Shown here piece after piece: positions 17,634 through 28,072 of a stretch of DNA of 64,000 nt. The stretch covers positions 1-64,000 of the forward strand of contig MEEK01000013.1 of assembly GCA_001724425.1 (NCBI GenBank), in the 5' to 3' direction. Position 1 is the stretch's first letter. Each line of letters begins with the position of its first letter. The translations under genes and the position numbers were made by a program. The notes beneath the pieces were generated by a model. The model ran no database searches and was not told where the DNA came from. It saw nothing but the letters and a program-made list of their open reading frames with translations. Origin of the DNA: Microbacterium sp. SCN 70-27. Lineage in GTDB: Bacteria > Actinomycetota > Actinomycetes > Actinomycetales > Microbacteriaceae.

Positions 17634-18232
17634 GCGACGAGGCTCAGCGTCTCGCCCTCCTGGGCGTAGCGCTCCCCGGTGTCGGGGCAGACCCAGAGGT
17701 CGCCTTCTGCGGCGAGCGGATGCCCGGTGCGCCCGACCCAGCCGATGCGGCGGGCAGGCACGCCCACCACCAGCGCGTGGGCGGGGACGTCCTTCGTGAC
17801 CACCGCGCCGGCGGCGACGAGCGCCCACTCGCCGACGTTCACCGGAGCGACGCACACCGCGCGGGCACCGATGGACGCGCCGCGCCCCACGGTCACGGCC
17901 ACGGCGTGCCAGTCGTCGGTGCCCTTCGGCGAGCCGTCGGGGTTCGCCGCGCGCGGGTACTCGTCGTTCGTGAGCACCGCGGCGGGTCCGATGAAGACGC
18001 CGTCGCCGAGCACCGCGGGCTCGTACACCAGCGCGTAGTTCTGCACCTTGCAGGCATCCCCCAGAACCACGCCGGGGCCGATGTAGGCGCCGCGGCCGAT
18101 GTTGCAGTCGGCGCCGAGTCGCGCATCCTCGCGGACCTGGGCGAGGTGCCAGACCCGGGTGCGCGCGCCGAGCGTCGCGCGAACATCGACATCGGCGGAC
18201 GGTTGGACGATCGGGGCGTCGGGCGTGGACAT
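17630..18232 (-). CDS. WlbB-like hexapeptide N-acetyltransferase
   Basis: 200-residue left-handed beta-helix acyltransferase. Hexapeptide repeats run from about residue 10 to 150 (VWHLAQVREDARLGADCNIGRG, VQNYALVYEPAVLGDGVFIGP, FIGPAAVLTNDEYPRA). The end VVTKDVPAHALVVGVPARRIGWVGRTG closely follows the WlbB/WbpD family, which acetylates the 3-amino group of UDP-GlcNAc3NA. A C-terminal CPDTGERY segment is extra. ATG 18232 is preferred because AGGAAGG precedes it; an upstream in-frame ATG at 18247 lacks a ribosome site. First gene of a two-gene unit with lhgO. The assignment is strong for the family and moderate for the substrate. Confidence 0.85.
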   Translation of the reverse strand: MSTPDAPIVQPSADVDVRATLGARTRVWHLAQVREDARLGADCNIGRGAYIGPGVVLGDACKVQNYALVYEPAVLGDGVFIGPAAVLTNDEYPRAANPDGSPKGTDDWHAVAVTVGRGASIGARAVCVAPVNVGEWALVAAGAVVTKDVPAHALVVGVPARRIGWVGRTGHPLAAEGDLWVCPDTGERYAQEGETLSLVA

Positions 18233-18282
18233 GGCTTCCTTCCTCATGCGGCAGCGCCGCGGGCGTCGTGTTCCGGTCAGTA

Positions 18283-18312
18283 TTGTGCCAGGCCGCCGAG
18301 CGTCGCTACACT
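18283..18312 (+). promoter_or_regulatory. Promoter of the giant secreted protein gene
   Basis: TTGTGC (18283-18288) and TACACT (18307-18312) are 18 bp apart. Transcription would begin near 18319, leaving a leader of about 128 nt before ATG 18447. Confidence 0.55.
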
Positions 18313-18333
18313 TTGGATCGGGGAACCCGGATA

Positions 18334-18428
18334 TGTCCGTGCCGCTTGGGGTGCACGGACAGATCGGCGAGTGATCGTCGATCGGTGTCACGGGCGATTG
18401 AGCCTGACCGGCCGATGAGGCGGTCAGG
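18334..18428 (+). promoter_or_regulatory. Structured 5' leader of the giant secreted protein gene
   Basis: Two hairpins are visible: TGTCCGTGC (18334-18342) pairing with GCACGGACA (18353-18361), and CCTGACCG (18403-18410) pairing with CGGTCAGG (18421-18428). The second stops 2 nt before ACTGGGGAAT and could control access to the ribosome site. No known riboswitch class was recognised. Confidence 0.4.
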
Positions 18429-18446
18429 TGACTGGGGAATGAGAAT

Positions 18447-21400
18447 ATGGGGACTTCTCAGCGCGGCGTCTACGTCGGCAAGGCGCGATGGCGGAGGGCG
18501 GCGGCGATGCTCGGCGCCGCCGCCGTGCTCGTCGCGACGCTCGTGGTCACGTCACAGCCTGACCAGGCGACGGCGGCGAGCCCGTGCGGTGCCGGCATCA
18601 ACGCCATCGCGTGCGAGAACCGTCAGCCGGGCACTGATCCGTCGGTGTGGGACATCGACGGCGCCGGCGACCCGTCGATCCAGGGGTTCGCGACCGACAT
18701 CTCGGTCAACGCGGGCAATCGCATCGATTTCAAGATCGACACCCCGGCCTCGAACTACACGATCGACATCTACCGCACGGGCTGGTACCAAGGACTCGGC
18801 GCCCGTCACATCGCCTCCGTCACGCCGTCGGCAACGCTGCCTCAGCGACAGCCGGAGTGCATCACAGATGTGACCACGGAGCTCTACGACTGCGGTACGT
18901 GGGGGGTGTCGGCGTCGTGGAACGTCCCCACCACGGCCGTCTCGGGCGTGTACATCGCTTCGCTCAAGCGAACCGACACCGGTGGCCAGAGCCACATCAT
19001 CTTCATCGTCCGCAACGACGGCAATCGCTCGGATGTGGTCTTCCAGACCTCCGACACGAGCTGGCAGGCGTACAACACCTACGGCGGTGCGAGCTTCTAC
19101 CAGGGTGCGGCCAACGGTCGCGGCTACAAGCTCAGCTACAACCGGCCGTTCGCCACACGCAACTGGGTGCAGGGGCGGGACTTCTACTTCAGCTCCGAGT
19201 ACGCGACCGTGCGCTTCATGGAGCGCAACGGCTACGACGTCTCCTACGTGTCCGGTATCGACTCCGCTCGCTATGGCGGCGAACTGCTCAACCACAAGGT
19301 GTTCATGTCGGTCGGGCACGACGAGTACTGGTCGGGAGCGCAGCGCGCGAACGTCGAGGCAGCGCGCGACGCAGGCGTGAACCTGCAGTTCCTGAGCGGG
19401 AACGAGGCCTACTGGCGCGTGCGGTGGGAACCCTCGGCGGATTCATCCCACACGGACTACCGGACCCTCGTGTCGTACAAGGAGACCTGGGGCAATGCCG
19501 CCAACAAGGGCGGCGGCAAGATCGACCCGTCGCCGGAGTGGACCGGCACATGGCGCGATCCGCGATTCGCCGACAGTTCGACCGGGGGCCACCTTCCGGA
19601 GAATGCGCTCACCGGCACCATGTACATGGCCAACAACTCCGACCTCCCGGTCACCGTCTCGGCCGCCGAAGGCAAGACACGGCTGTGGCGCAACACGCCG
19701 CTTGCATCCATGGCATCCGGAACGACGACCGCTCTGGCGCCGCACACGGTCGGCTACGAGTCCAATGAGGACATCGACAACGGGTTCCGGCCCGCAGGGC
19801 TGATCCGGCTGTCGACGACGGTCGGGGCGACGCCGGAGTATCTGACTGACTACGGCAATGTGGTCGTGGCGGGTACGACGACGCATCACCTGACGCTGTA
19901 CCGCGCCTCGAGCGGCGCACTCGTCTTCTCGGCGGGTAGCGTTCAGTGGGGCTGGGGGCTCGACGCCGAACACGACGGCGACGGTGCCGCCGCGGACAGC
20001 CGCATGCAGCAGGCGCAGGTGAACCTGTTCGCCGACATGGGCGCGCAGCCGACCACCCTGATGTCGACGCTCACGGCGGCGACTGCGAGCTCCGACCGGA
20101 CCAACCCGACCGTGAGCTTCACATCGCCGGCAGCGGGGGCATCACTGGCATCCGACTCCAACATCACCGTCACCGGCACCGCCGCCGACGTCGGGGGCGT
20201 CGTCGCGGGTGTCGAGGTCTCGCTCGACGGAGGGCAGAGCTGGCACCCGGCCACAGGGACCACCCAGTGGTCCTATTCGGGTGTGCTCCGCGGCTCGGGT
20301 GCGGCGAGCATCCGCGCCCGCGCGATCGACGACAGCGCAAACTTCGATCGCGCCGGAACCTCGCTGGCGGTCACCGCGGCCGGTCCCTACACCTTCTTCG
20401 GGTCGGCCGTTCCGGCGACCGCTTCGGCCGATGACAGCGACCCGGTCGAGCTCGGGCTGCGCTTCACGCCGGAATCCGACGGCTTCGTCACGGGCGTTCG
20501 GTTCTTCAAGGGCGGCGCGAACACGGGTACCCACGTCGGCTCGCTCTGGGGCCCCGACGGCACGCGGATGGGAACCGTCACGTTCACCAACGAGACGGCC
20601 ACGGGATGGCAGACGGCGACGTTCGCCTTGCCGATCACGGTGACGGCAGGACAGACCTACACGGTCTCCTACACGGCGCCGAAGGGCGGCTACGCGATGC
20701 AGGCGCGCTACTGGCCCTACGCGGCGACGCCGGCGTCGCCGCTCTCGGTCGGCACCGGCCTCGGAGTGGACGCGCCCGGTGTGTTCGGGGCGGCCGGTGC
20801 CCGCCCGACCGGAGTGTGGTTCGATTCCAACTACTTCGTCGACGTCGTGTTCTCGAGCTCGGACACCTCGCCGTTGCGGGTGCTGTCGCGTACCCCCGCA
20901 GCCGATGCAGGCAGCGTGGACCCGTCCGCAACCATCGCGCTCACTCTCAGTCGCGCGGCCGATCCTGCGACGGTCGGCCTCGCCGTCGCCGACAGCTCCG
21001 GCAGGGCCGCGGCCGGCAACGTGACCTACGACGCCGCATCCCGCTCGATCCGCTTCAGCCCGAGTACGCCGCTCGCGCCGCAGACGAAGTACACGGTGAC
21101 CCCTTCCGCAAAAGATGCCTCGGGCCGCGCCCTCGAGAGTGGGGCGGCATGGTCGTTCACGACGAGGGGAGCGGATCTGCCCGAGGGCACGTGTCCGTGC
21201 AGTCTGTTCCCGGAGAGCACGGTGCCCGCGATCGCATCGACGGCCGATCCAGATGCCGTCACGCTCGGCGTGAAGGTCACGGTAGGCGCGTCGGGTACCG
21301 TCTCCGGCCTGCGCTACTACAAGGGGCGGGCGAACACCGGAACGCACGTCGGCATCCTGTGGAGTGCGACCGGCTCCGAACTGGCGCGTGCCACCTTCGC

Positions 21401-24185
21401 CGATGACACGGCGGAGGGCTGGCAGGTCGCCACCTTCAGCACTCCCGTCTCGGTCGCTGCCGGCACCACGGTCGTGGCGTCGTACACCGCTCCCGCCGGT
21501 GGATACGCCGTGACCACCGGTCGGTTCGCGTCGCCGTACGCTCGCGGCCCCCTGTCCGTCCCTGCCAACGGAGCGGTGTACACCTACACGGGCGGGTTCC
21601 CGACATCGCCCTCGAGCACCGACTACGGCGTGGACCTCGTCTTCCAGACCGGGCCGGCGGCTCCGACCGTCGTATCCCTGTCGCCGGCCGCGGGTGCCAC
21701 CGGCGTCGCCACCGACGCCGTGGTGTCGGTGAGCTTCTCGACACCCGTGAAGCCGATCAACGGGGCCACCGTCACGAGCGGGGGAGCGGCAGTCGCAGGA
21801 TCTTGGTCGCTGGATGCCACGGCGACGACGGCGACCTTCTCACCGACGAGTGCTTTGCCTGCGGGCGCCCAGATCGCGGTCTCGCTCACGGGCATCCGCT
21901 CCACCGAAGGCGTCGCTGGAACGGATGTGTCGTGGTCCTTTGAGACTCGGGCGAACGAAGCCGTCACGCGGTTCTTCTCCGGCGCCGTTCCTCCGCAGGT
22001 GGATGCCGATGCATCGCCGGTCGAGCTGGGGCTCGCCTTCCAGACCTCGACCGCCGGCGAGGTGCGCGCGATCCGCTTCTACAAGGCGACCGGCAACGGC
22101 GGTGTGCACACGGGCAGCCTCTGGGGGCCGAACGGTCAGCGGCTCGCGACGGTCACCTTCGCGAACGAGACGGCGACCGGCTGGCAGAGCGCCACCCTGG
22201 ACAGCCCGGTCACGATCACGCCCGGCGCCGTCTACACCGTGTCGTACTTCGCTCCGCAGGGGCATCCGTCGTATGCAAGCGGGGCACTGGCGGGGTCCGT
22301 CACAAGTGGTCCCCTCTCGACGATCGCCGGCAACAACGGCCGTTATCGCTACGGCAACGGCGGAGTCGTGCCGACGCAGTCGTGGCAGTCGTCCAACTAC
22401 TTCGTCGATGTGGAGTTCGTCGCCAGCACCAACGCGGTGCAGGTGACGAGCACGTCGCCCGAGCGCGGCGCAGGCGCGGTCGCCACGACCGTGACGCAGG
22501 TGACGGCGACGCTCGTCGGGGCGACGGCTTCGTCGGCCCCGACGCTCACCGTGGCGGGGTCGAGTGGTTCGGTTGCGGGGACGTCATCGTTCACTCCGTC
22601 CTCCGGTCTGCTGTCCTTCACTCCGAGCGCGGCGCTGCCCGCCGAGACTTCTTTCACCGCCACCGTCCGCCTCGGATCCTCGACGCTGGACACCTGGCAG
22701 TTCACGACCGCGCCGGCAGTGCAGACGCTGTTCGGGGATGAGACACCGAATGTGGCCGCGACCACCGACACCGATCCCGTCGAGGTCGGCACCGCGTTCA
22801 CCGTTTCGCAGCCGGGCTCGGTCACGGCGCTGCGGTTCTACAAGGGTTCGACCAACACGGGCAGCCATCGCGGGTCGCTGTGGAGCGCCGACGGGACCTT
22901 GCTTGCGCAGGTGGCCTTCACGGGTGAGACCGCGTCGGGGTGGCAGCGCGCTGAACTCGCGACACCGGTGATGCTGGTGCCCGGTCAGCGCTACGTGGTG
23001 TCGTACTTCTCGAGCACGGGGCGATACGCCTACACGACCGCGTACTTCAACACGGAGCGGACGTCGGCCTTCATCAGCGCACCGGCCGGCGCGAACGGTC
23101 TCTATGCGTACGGCCCGAACGGTGGGTTCCCGACGGGATCATTCCGGTCGACGGCGTACTTCGTGGATGCGGAGATCCGCTTCACGGCGACGGGGGGCGG
23201 GACTGCGACGCCGAGCGCGACGCCGACGCCGACTGCGACGCCCACGCCCACGCCCACGCCCACGCCGACGCCGACTGCGACGCCGACGCCGACTGCGACG
23301 CCTACGCCGACTGCGACGCCTACGCCGACTGCGACGCCGACGCCGACTGCGACGCCGACGCCGACTGGGACGCCTACGCCGACTGCGACGCCTACGCCGA
23401 CGCCGACGCCGACGCCCACGCCGACCCCGCCCGCCGTCAGTTCGGCGGCCCCGGCTGGAGGGGCCACGGACGTCGCTCCGACCGCGACGGTCGCAGCGAC
23501 CTTCGATCGCGACGCGAGCAGCCCGCAGATCGCCGTCACCCGCGGTTCGACGGCGATCGCCGGTGCCACCGCGTACGATGCGTCGACCCGGACGGCCACC
23601 TTCACTCCGACCGCGCCCCTCGAGTGGGCGACGGACTACGCAGTGCGCGTCACGAGCGGTGGCGCGGCGGTCACGGGCGGTCAGTGGAGCTTCCGCACTG
23701 CGGATGCCCCTCGGGTACTCACCGCCCAGACGATCTTCGGAGACGCAACCCCGCAGAATCCCTGGTGGAACGATCCGGACTCCGTTCAGGTCGCGACACG
23801 CTTCAGCGTGAGCACCGCCGGATCGGCGACTGGCATCCGCTTCTACAAGGGCGATGCGAACACGGGTGTGCACACGGGGTATCTGTGGAAGGCCGACGGC
23901 ACTCTTCTCTCTCAGATCCAGTTCTCGGGAGAGACGGCGTCGGGGTGGCAGCAGATGTCCTTCACGACGCCCGTCCATCTCGAGCCCGGGGTCGAATACC
24001 GAGTCGGACTGCACAGCACCACGGGGCGCTATGCCGTCGATCTCGGAGCGCTGGCGCAGCCGACGACGTCGGGGGTGTTCAGCACACCGGCCAACGGGTC
24101 CGCGTACACCTATTCGACGGGCTTCCCGGACAGCACGAGTACACACAACTACTGGGTCGACGTCACGTTCACGCCGAACCCGTAG
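18447..24185 (+). CDS. Giant secreted multidomain protein with five DUF4082 modules
   Basis: 1912-residue exported protein. A basic, hydrophobic signal peptide ends near Ala44 (ATAA/SPCG). Residues ~50-520 resemble the large-subunit-like domain of N,N-dimethylformamidase ([31 protein letters not shown]). An Ig-like domain follows at ~555-645. Then DUF4082 modules begin near residues 648, 918, 1174, 1426 and 1761, with Big_5-type Ig domains between them and a Thr-Pro linker at ~1587-1662. Each DUF4082 has the pattern RFYKG..NTG.H.GSLW and GWQ.A. DUF4082 is of unknown function; carbohydrate binding is a guess. No LPXTG or membrane anchor is seen at the C-terminus. Confidence 0.88.
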   Translation: MGTSQRGVYVGKARWRRAAAMLGAAAVLVATLVVTSQPDQATAASPCGAGINAIACENRQPGTDPSVWDIDGAGDPSIQGFATDISVNAGNRIDFKIDTPASNYTIDIYRTGWYQGLGARHIASVTPSATLPQRQPECITDVTTELYDCGTWGVSASWNVPTTAVSGVYIASLKRTDTGGQSHIIFIVRNDGNRSDVVFQTSDTSWQAYNTYGGASFYQGAANGRGYKLSYNRPFATRNWVQGRDFYFSSEYATVRFMERNGYDVSYVSGIDSARYGGELLNHKVFMSVGHDEYWSGAQRANVEAARDAGVNLQFLSGNEAYWRVRWEPSADSSHTDYRTLVSYKETWGNAANKGGGKIDPSPEWTGTWRDPRFADSSTGGHLPENALTGTMYMANNSDLPVTVSAAEGKTRLWRNTPLASMASGTTTALAPHTVGYESNEDIDNGFRPAGLIRLSTTVGATPEYLTDYGNVVVAGTTTHHLTLYRASSGALVFSAGSVQWGWGLDAEHDGDGAAADSRMQQAQVNLFADMGAQPTTLMSTLTAATASSDRTNPTVSFTSPAAGASLASDSNITVTGTAADVGGVVAGVEVSLDGGQSWHPATGTTQWSYSGVLRGSGAASIRARAIDDSANFDRAGTSLAVTAAGPYTFFGSAVPATASADDSDPVELGLRFTPESDGFVTGVRFFKGGANTGTHVGSLWGPDGTRMGTVTFTNETATGWQTATFALPITVTAGQTYTVSYTAPKGGYAMQARYWPYAATPASPLSVGTGLGVDAPGVFGAAGARPTGVWFDSNYFVDVVFSSSDTSPLRVLSRTPAADAGSVDPSATIALTLSRAADPATVGLAVADSSGRAAAGNVTYDAASRSIRFSPSTPLAPQTKYTVTPSAKDASGRALESGAAWSFTTRGADLPEGTCPCSLFPESTVPAIASTADPDAVTLGVKVTVGASGTVSGLRYYKGRANTGTHVGILWSATGSELARATFADDTAEGWQVATFSTPVSVAAGTTVVASYTAPAGGYAVTTGRFASPYARGPLSVPANGAVYTYTGGFPTSPSSTDYGVDLVFQTGPAAPTVVSLSPAAGATGVATDAVVSVSFSTPVKPINGATVTSGGAAVAGSWSLDATATTATFSPTSALPAGAQIAVSLTGIRSTEGVAGTDVSWSFETRANEAVTRFFSGAVPPQVDADASPVELGLAFQTSTAGEVRAIRFYKATGNGGVHTGSLWGPNGQRLATVTFANETATGWQSATLDSPVTITPGAVYTVSYFAPQGHPSYASGALAGSVTSGPLSTIAGNNGRYRYGNGGVVPTQSWQSSNYFVDVEFVASTNAVQVTSTSPERGAGAVATTVTQVTATLVGATASSAPTLTVAGSSGSVAGTSSFTPSSGLLSFTPSAALPAETSFTATVRLGSSTLDTWQFTTAPAVQTLFGDETPNVAATTDTDPVEVGTAFTVSQPGSVTALRFYKGSTNTGSHRGSLWSADGTLLAQVAFTGETASGWQRAELATPVMLVPGQRYVVSYFSSTGRYAYTTAYFNTERTSAFISAPAGANGLYAYGPNGGFPTGSFRSTAYFVDAEIRFTATGGGTATPSATPTPTATPTPTPTPTPTPTATPTPTATPTPTATPTPTATPTPTATPTPTGTPTPTATPTPTPTPTPTPTPPAVSSAAPAGGATDVAPTATVAATFDRDASSPQIAVTRGSTAIAGATAYDASTRTATFTPTAPLEWATDYAVRVTSGGAAVTGGQWSFRTADAPRVLTAQTIFGDATPQNPWWNDPDSVQVATRFSVSTAGSATGIRFYKGDANTGVHTGYLWKADGTLLSQIQFSGETASGWQQMSFTTPVHLEPGVEYRVGLHSTTGRYAVDLGALAQPTTSGVFSTPANGSAYTYSTGFPDSTSTHNYWVDVTFTPNP
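23208..23430 (+). repeat. Tandem coding repeat for a Thr-Pro linker
   Basis: Low-complexity DNA made of ACGCC(G/C/T)ACGCCGACTGCG-type units, encoding PTPTAT repeats in frame. Units are multiples of 6 nt, so slippage would change linker length without shifting the frame. A similar tract lies at 47160-47300 in the other DUF4082 gene. Confidence 0.85.
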
Positions 24186-24226
24186 CGACGAGACGAACGG
24201 CATCTGTGCACTGGGGAGGAAGCACA

Positions 24227-25306
24227 ATGGCAGAGAAGATGAAGGCAGTGGTCGTGGGGGCCGGGTACTGGGGGCCCAACCTCGCGCGCAACTTCCGCGC
24301 GAGCGCTGATTGGGACCTCGCGGGCATCTGCGATCTCGACGAGGATCGCGCCCAGGCCGTGGCGAACGGCGTCGGCGGCGTACCGGTGTGGACTCGGCTC
24401 GACGACGTCCTCGCGGACCCCGACGTGGATGCCATCGCGATCGCGACACCCGCGCGGACCCATCATCCGATCACCCTTGCGGCGCTGGATGCCGGCAAGC
24501 ACGTCATGGTCGAGAAGCCCCTGGCCGACACCATCGCGCGCGGGGAGGAGATGGTGACGCGTGCCGAAGAGTGCGGTCTCGTCCTGATGGCCGATCACAC
24601 CTACTGCTACACTCCCGCGGTCCTCAAGATCCGCGAGATCATCGCCGACGGGGGCCTCGGCGACATCCTCTTCGTCGACAGCACGCGCATCAACCTCGGG
24701 CTCATCCAGCCCGACGTCGACGTGTTCTGGGACCTCGCCCCGCACGACCTGTCGATCATGGACTTCGTGCTTCCCGGCGGGCTCGACACGTCGTCGGTGT
24801 CCGCGCACGGCTCCGACCCGCTGCGCACCGGCAAGGCCTGCGTCGGCTACCTCGCGATGCCGTTGCAGGGCGGCGCGATGGCGCACGTCAACGTCAACTG
24901 GCTGAGCCCGACCAAGATCCGGCAGATGGTCATCGGCGGCACGAAGCGCACGCTCGTCTGGGACGACCTCAATCCGCAGCAGCGCATCAGCGTCTACGAC
25001 CGCGGTGTCGACATCGACGCCGTGTCCAAGGAGACGACTCTGGACCGTCGCGCCGCGAACATCTCGTACCGTCTCGGCGACACCTGGTCGCCCGCTCTCG
25101 AGGAGCGTGAGGCCCTCGGCGGTGTCGTGGCGGAGTTCGCCGCGGCCATCCGCGAGTCGCGCCCCGCACGCACCAGCGGTGACGCGGGCATGCGGGTGCT
25201 GTCCGTCCTCGACGCGGCGCAGCGCAGCCTCGCGGCGGGGGGAGCCCCCGCCCCGATGAATCTCGACATCCCACCCCACACGTCTCGCAGAACGGCAGCA
25301 GCATGA
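24227..25306 (+). CDS. Gfo/Idh/MocA-family UDP-sugar dehydrogenase (WlbA/GnnA-like)
   Basis: 359-residue NAD(P)-dependent oxidoreductase. The Rossmann motif VVGAGYWGPNLARNF is at residues ~8-22. EKPLADT near 97 carries the catalytic Lys-Pro of the family, and VFWDLAPHDLSIMDFVL near 168 is typical of the nucleotide-sugar members. Relatives (WlbA, WbpB, GnnA) oxidise C3 of UDP-GlcNAc or its uronic acid before transamination. ATG 24227 is preceded by ACTGGGGAGGAAGCACA. It opens a tightly coupled run, with the next gene overlapping by 4 bp, in which DegT aminotransferases and acetyltransferases supply the later steps. Exact substrate is inference. Confidence 0.85.
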   Translation: MAEKMKAVVVGAGYWGPNLARNFRASADWDLAGICDLDEDRAQAVANGVGGVPVWTRLDDVLADPDVDAIAIATPARTHHPITLAALDAGKHVMVEKPLADTIARGEEMVTRAEECGLVLMADHTYCYTPAVLKIREIIADGGLGDILFVDSTRINLGLIQPDVDVFWDLAPHDLSIMDFVLPGGLDTSSVSAHGSDPLRTGKACVGYLAMPLQGGAMAHVNVNWLSPTKIRQMVIGGTKRTLVWDDLNPQQRISVYDRGVDIDAVSKETTLDRRAANISYRLGDTWSPALEEREALGGVVAEFAAAIRESRPARTSGDAGMRVLSVLDAAQRSLAAGGAPAPMNLDIPPHTSRRTAAA

Positions 25307-26301
25307 CCCAGCTCGAAGGAACCCGTGTTCTCGTCACCGGCGGCGCCGGGACGATCGGCTCCACCCTCGTCGACCAACTCCTCGACGCCGGGGCCGCCCA
25401 GGTGAACGTCCTCGACAACCTCGTCCGGGGCCGGCGGGCGAACCTCGACGCCGCGCTGGCCACCGGCCGCGTCGAACTCATCGACGGCGACATCCGCGAC
25501 GCCAAGCTCGTCGACGACCTCACCGCCGACGCCGACATCGTCTTCCATCAGGCGGCGATCCGCATCACGCAGTGCGCCGAGGAGCCGCGTCTGGCGCTTG
25601 AGGTCCTCGTCGACGGGACGTTCAACGTCGTCGAGTCCGCGGCGCGACACAAGGTCCGAAAGCTCATCGCCGCCTCCAGCGCGTCCGTCTACGGCATGGC
25701 TGAGACGTTCCCGACGGACGAGCGTCATCACCACGAGAACAACGACACGATCTACGGCGCCTCGAAGACCTTCAACGAGGGCCTGGTCCGCAGCTTCCGT
25801 GCCATGCAGGGACTGGACTACGTCCTGCTGCGCTACTTCAACGTCTACGGCCCGCGCATGGACGTGCACGGACTGTACACCGAGGTGCTCGTGCGCTGGA
25901 TGGAGCGCATCGCCGACGGTCGCCCGCCGCTGATCTTCGGCGACGGAAACCAGACGATGGACTTCGTCTGCGTGCCCGACATCGCACGTGCCAACGTCCT
26001 TGCCGCGGGAAGCGACGTCGTGGAGGGCACGTATAACGTCGCGAGCGGCACCGAGACGAGCCTTCTCGAGCTCGCGCAGGCGCTCCTGCGCGTGATGGAT
26101 GCCGAGGAACTCGGTGTCGAGCACGGCCCCGAGCGCGCGGTCAACGGTGTGGTCAGGCGCCTCGCCGACACGAGCGCCGCTCGTGACGACCTCGGGTTCG
26201 AGGCGGAGATCGGCCTTGACGACGGTCTGCGGCAGCTCGTCGAGTGGTGGCGTCCGCTCCGCGAGGAGATCGCCGCCGGCCGAAGCCTGGTGACGACATG
26301 A
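25303..26301 (+). CDS. NAD-dependent epimerase/dehydratase (extended SDR)
   Basis: 332-residue nucleotide-sugar epimerase or dehydratase. The cofactor motif VTGGAGTIGSTLVDQLL is near residue 10. A Ser (ASSASVYG near 125) and the YGASK catalytic Tyr-Lys pair near 147 complete the active site. The substrate domain has LRYFNVYGPRM near 178, as in UDP-glucose/GlcNAc 4-epimerases. It overlaps both neighbours by 4 bp (ATGA junctions), so it is translated with the oxidoreductase and the first aminotransferase. The specific sugar is unknown. Confidence 0.88.
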   Translation: MTQLEGTRVLVTGGAGTIGSTLVDQLLDAGAAQVNVLDNLVRGRRANLDAALATGRVELIDGDIRDAKLVDDLTADADIVFHQAAIRITQCAEEPRLALEVLVDGTFNVVESAARHKVRKLIAASSASVYGMAETFPTDERHHHENNDTIYGASKTFNEGLVRSFRAMQGLDYVLLRYFNVYGPRMDVHGLYTEVLVRWMERIADGRPPLIFGDGNQTMDFVCVPDIARANVLAAGSDVVEGTYNVASGTETSLLELAQALLRVMDAEELGVEHGPERAVNGVVRRLADTSAARDDLGFEAEIGLDDGLRQLVEWWRPLREEIAAGRSLVTT

Positions 26302-27446
26302 CCGACCGCATCAACGTGATGATCCCCTGGCTGGGCCAGGAGGAGGCGGACGCCGTCGCCGAGGCGATCGCGTCCGGTTGGGTCGCGCAGGGCCCGCGCG
26401 TCGCCCGCTTCGAGGAGGAGTTCGCCGAGGCGATGCAGGCGTCGTACGCGGTCGCGACGAGCAGCTGCACGACCGCCCTGCATCTTGCCCTCATCGTTGC
26501 CGGGATCGGACCCGGCGACGAGGTGATCGTGCCGTCCTTCTCGTTCATCGCGACGACGAATGCCGTCGCCTACGTGGGCGCCACTCCCGTGTTCGTCGAC
26601 GTCGACCTCGAGACGGGCAACATGACGGCCGCAGGCTTCCAGAACGCCCTGACGTCCGCGACCCGCGCCGTCATCGTCGTCGACCAGGGCGGGGTGCCGG
26701 TGGACCTCGACCCCATCCGCGAGGTCGCCGACCCGCTCGGCATCGTGGTGATCGAGGATGCCGCGTGCGGCGCCGGTTCGACCTACCGGGGTCGCCCCGT
26801 CGGCGCGGGGGCGGACATCGCGGCCTGGTCGTTCCACCCGCGCAAGCTCCTCACGACGGGGGAGGGCGGGATGATCACGACGTCGCGCGCCGACTGGGCG
26901 GCGCGCGCGCGTCGTCTTCGCGAGCACGCCATGACCGTGTCGGCCGCGGATCGCCACCTGAGCGTGCTGCCGCCCGCAGAGGAGTACTCCGAGGTCGGGT
27001 TCAACTTCCGCATGACGGACCTGCAGGCCGCGGTGGGGCTCGTGCAGCTGCGCAAGCTCCCTGCCATCGTCGCCCGACGTCGCGAGATCGCCACGCGCTA
27101 CCGCGCCGGCATCCGCGGTGTCGACGGGCTTCGCACCGTCGGCGACCCCGACTACGGGACCGGCAACGTGCAGTCCTTCTGGGTGGAGGTGCAGGACGGC
27201 TATCCGACGGATCGTGACGGGCTGCTCGTCGCGCTCGCCGAAGCGGACATCTCGGCGCGTCGGGGCATCATGTCCACGCACCGTCAGCCGCCCTACCGTG
27301 ACCTGGCCGCAGCCGGTTCCCTCCCGATCACGGAGCACCTCACGGACAACACGCTGATCCTGCCCGTCTACCACACGCTCTCGAACGCGGATCAAGACAG
27401 GGTGATCGCGGTCCTGCGAGATCCGCTGAAAGAGGCCATCGGATGA
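26298..27446 (+). CDS. DegT/DnrJ/EryC1 sugar aminotransferase (first copy)
   Basis: 382-residue PLP enzyme that transaminates a keto nucleotide sugar. ATSSCTTALHLAL near residue 55 binds the cofactor phosphate, VIEDAACGAGSTYRG near 150 has the aspartate contacting the pyridine nitrogen, and SFHPRKLLTTGEGGMI near 176 holds the Schiff-base lysine. The C-terminal region (HRQPPYRDL) is also typical. ATG 26298 overlaps the previous stop; the frame extends upstream without similarity. The following NeuD-like gene also overlaps by 4 bp, an aminotransferase-acetyltransferase pair like PglE-PglD. Confidence 0.9.
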   Translation: MTDRINVMIPWLGQEEADAVAEAIASGWVAQGPRVARFEEEFAEAMQASYAVATSSCTTALHLALIVAGIGPGDEVIVPSFSFIATTNAVAYVGATPVFVDVDLETGNMTAAGFQNALTSATRAVIVVDQGGVPVDLDPIREVADPLGIVVIEDAACGAGSTYRGRPVGAGADIAAWSFHPRKLLTTGEGGMITTSRADWAARARRLREHAMTVSAADRHLSVLPPAEEYSEVGFNFRMTDLQAAVGLVQLRKLPAIVARRREIATRYRAGIRGVDGLRTVGDPDYGTGNVQSFWVEVQDGYPTDRDGLLVALAEADISARRGIMSTHRQPPYRDLAAAGSLPITEHLTDNTLILPVYHTLSNADQDRVIAVLRDPLKEAIG

Positions 27447-28072
27447 CCGCCGGGCTGCTCCTTGTGGGGGCGAGTGGCCTGGCTCGTGAAGTCCTCGCGG
27501 CGGGGATCACCGGTGTCGTCGGCATCATCGACGACGACGTGGAGCGCCACGGGAGCGAGATCGCCGGTGTGCCCGTGCTGGGCGGTACCGCCCTCGCGGC
27601 GACGAGCGAGGATCAACTGCTCCTGTGCATCGGCCCGAGCGCGGTGCGCCGCGAAGTCGCACGTCGGCTCATGCGTGCAGGTGTCGACGATGACCGCTTC
27701 GAGACGTTCGTCGCGCGTACCGCGCGGATCGGTCGGACGTGTGATGTCGGGCCCGGTTCGATCGTCCTCGACGGGGTCGTCGTCACCGCTGATGCGCGCC
27801 TCGGGCAGCACGTCGTGGTGATGCCGAACTGTACGATCACGCACGACGACGAACTCGGCGACTTCGCGACTCTCGCGGCCGGTGTCGCCTTGGGCGGTAG
27901 CGTGCACGTCGGCAAGCGTGCCTACGTGGGGATGAACGCCTCGGTTCGCCAGGGTGTGATGATCGGGAACGATGCCACCATCGGCATGGGTGCGGTCGTG
28001 TTGCACGACGTGCCCGAGGGAGAGACGTGGGCCGGTGTTCCGGCGAGACGATTGGGGAGAGCAGATGACTGA
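27443..28072 (+). CDS. NeuD/PglD-like sugar O/N-acetyltransferase
   Basis: 209-residue trimeric left-handed beta-helix acetyltransferase. The N-terminal Rossmann-like UDP-sugar-binding part (LLLVGASGLAREVLAAG, then VVGIIDDD) and the hexapeptide region from about residue 95 (GPGSIVLDGVVVTADARLGQHVVVMPNCTI) match the NeuD/PglD family. TITHDDELGDF contains the usual catalytic His. The end AGVPARRLG is conserved. In PglD the amino group made by the preceding DegT enzyme is acetylated, and the gene order here supports the same. It overlaps the next aminotransferase gene by 8 bp. Confidence 0.88.
   Translation: MTAGLLLVGASGLAREVLAAGITGVVGIIDDDVERHGSEIAGVPVLGGTALAATSEDQLLLCIGPSAVRREVARRLMRAGVDDDRFETFVARTARIGRTCDVGPGSIVLDGVVVTADARLGQHVVVMPNCTITHDDELGDFATLAAGVALGGSVHVGKRAYVGMNASVRQGVMIGNDATIGMGAVVLHDVPEGETWAGVPARRLGRADD

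Noticed and set aside
23208..23430. Periodic repeats that could suggest a CRISPR array
   Set aside because: Units are short, in frame, degenerate and encode a Thr-Pro linker; there are no unique spacers and no cas genes.
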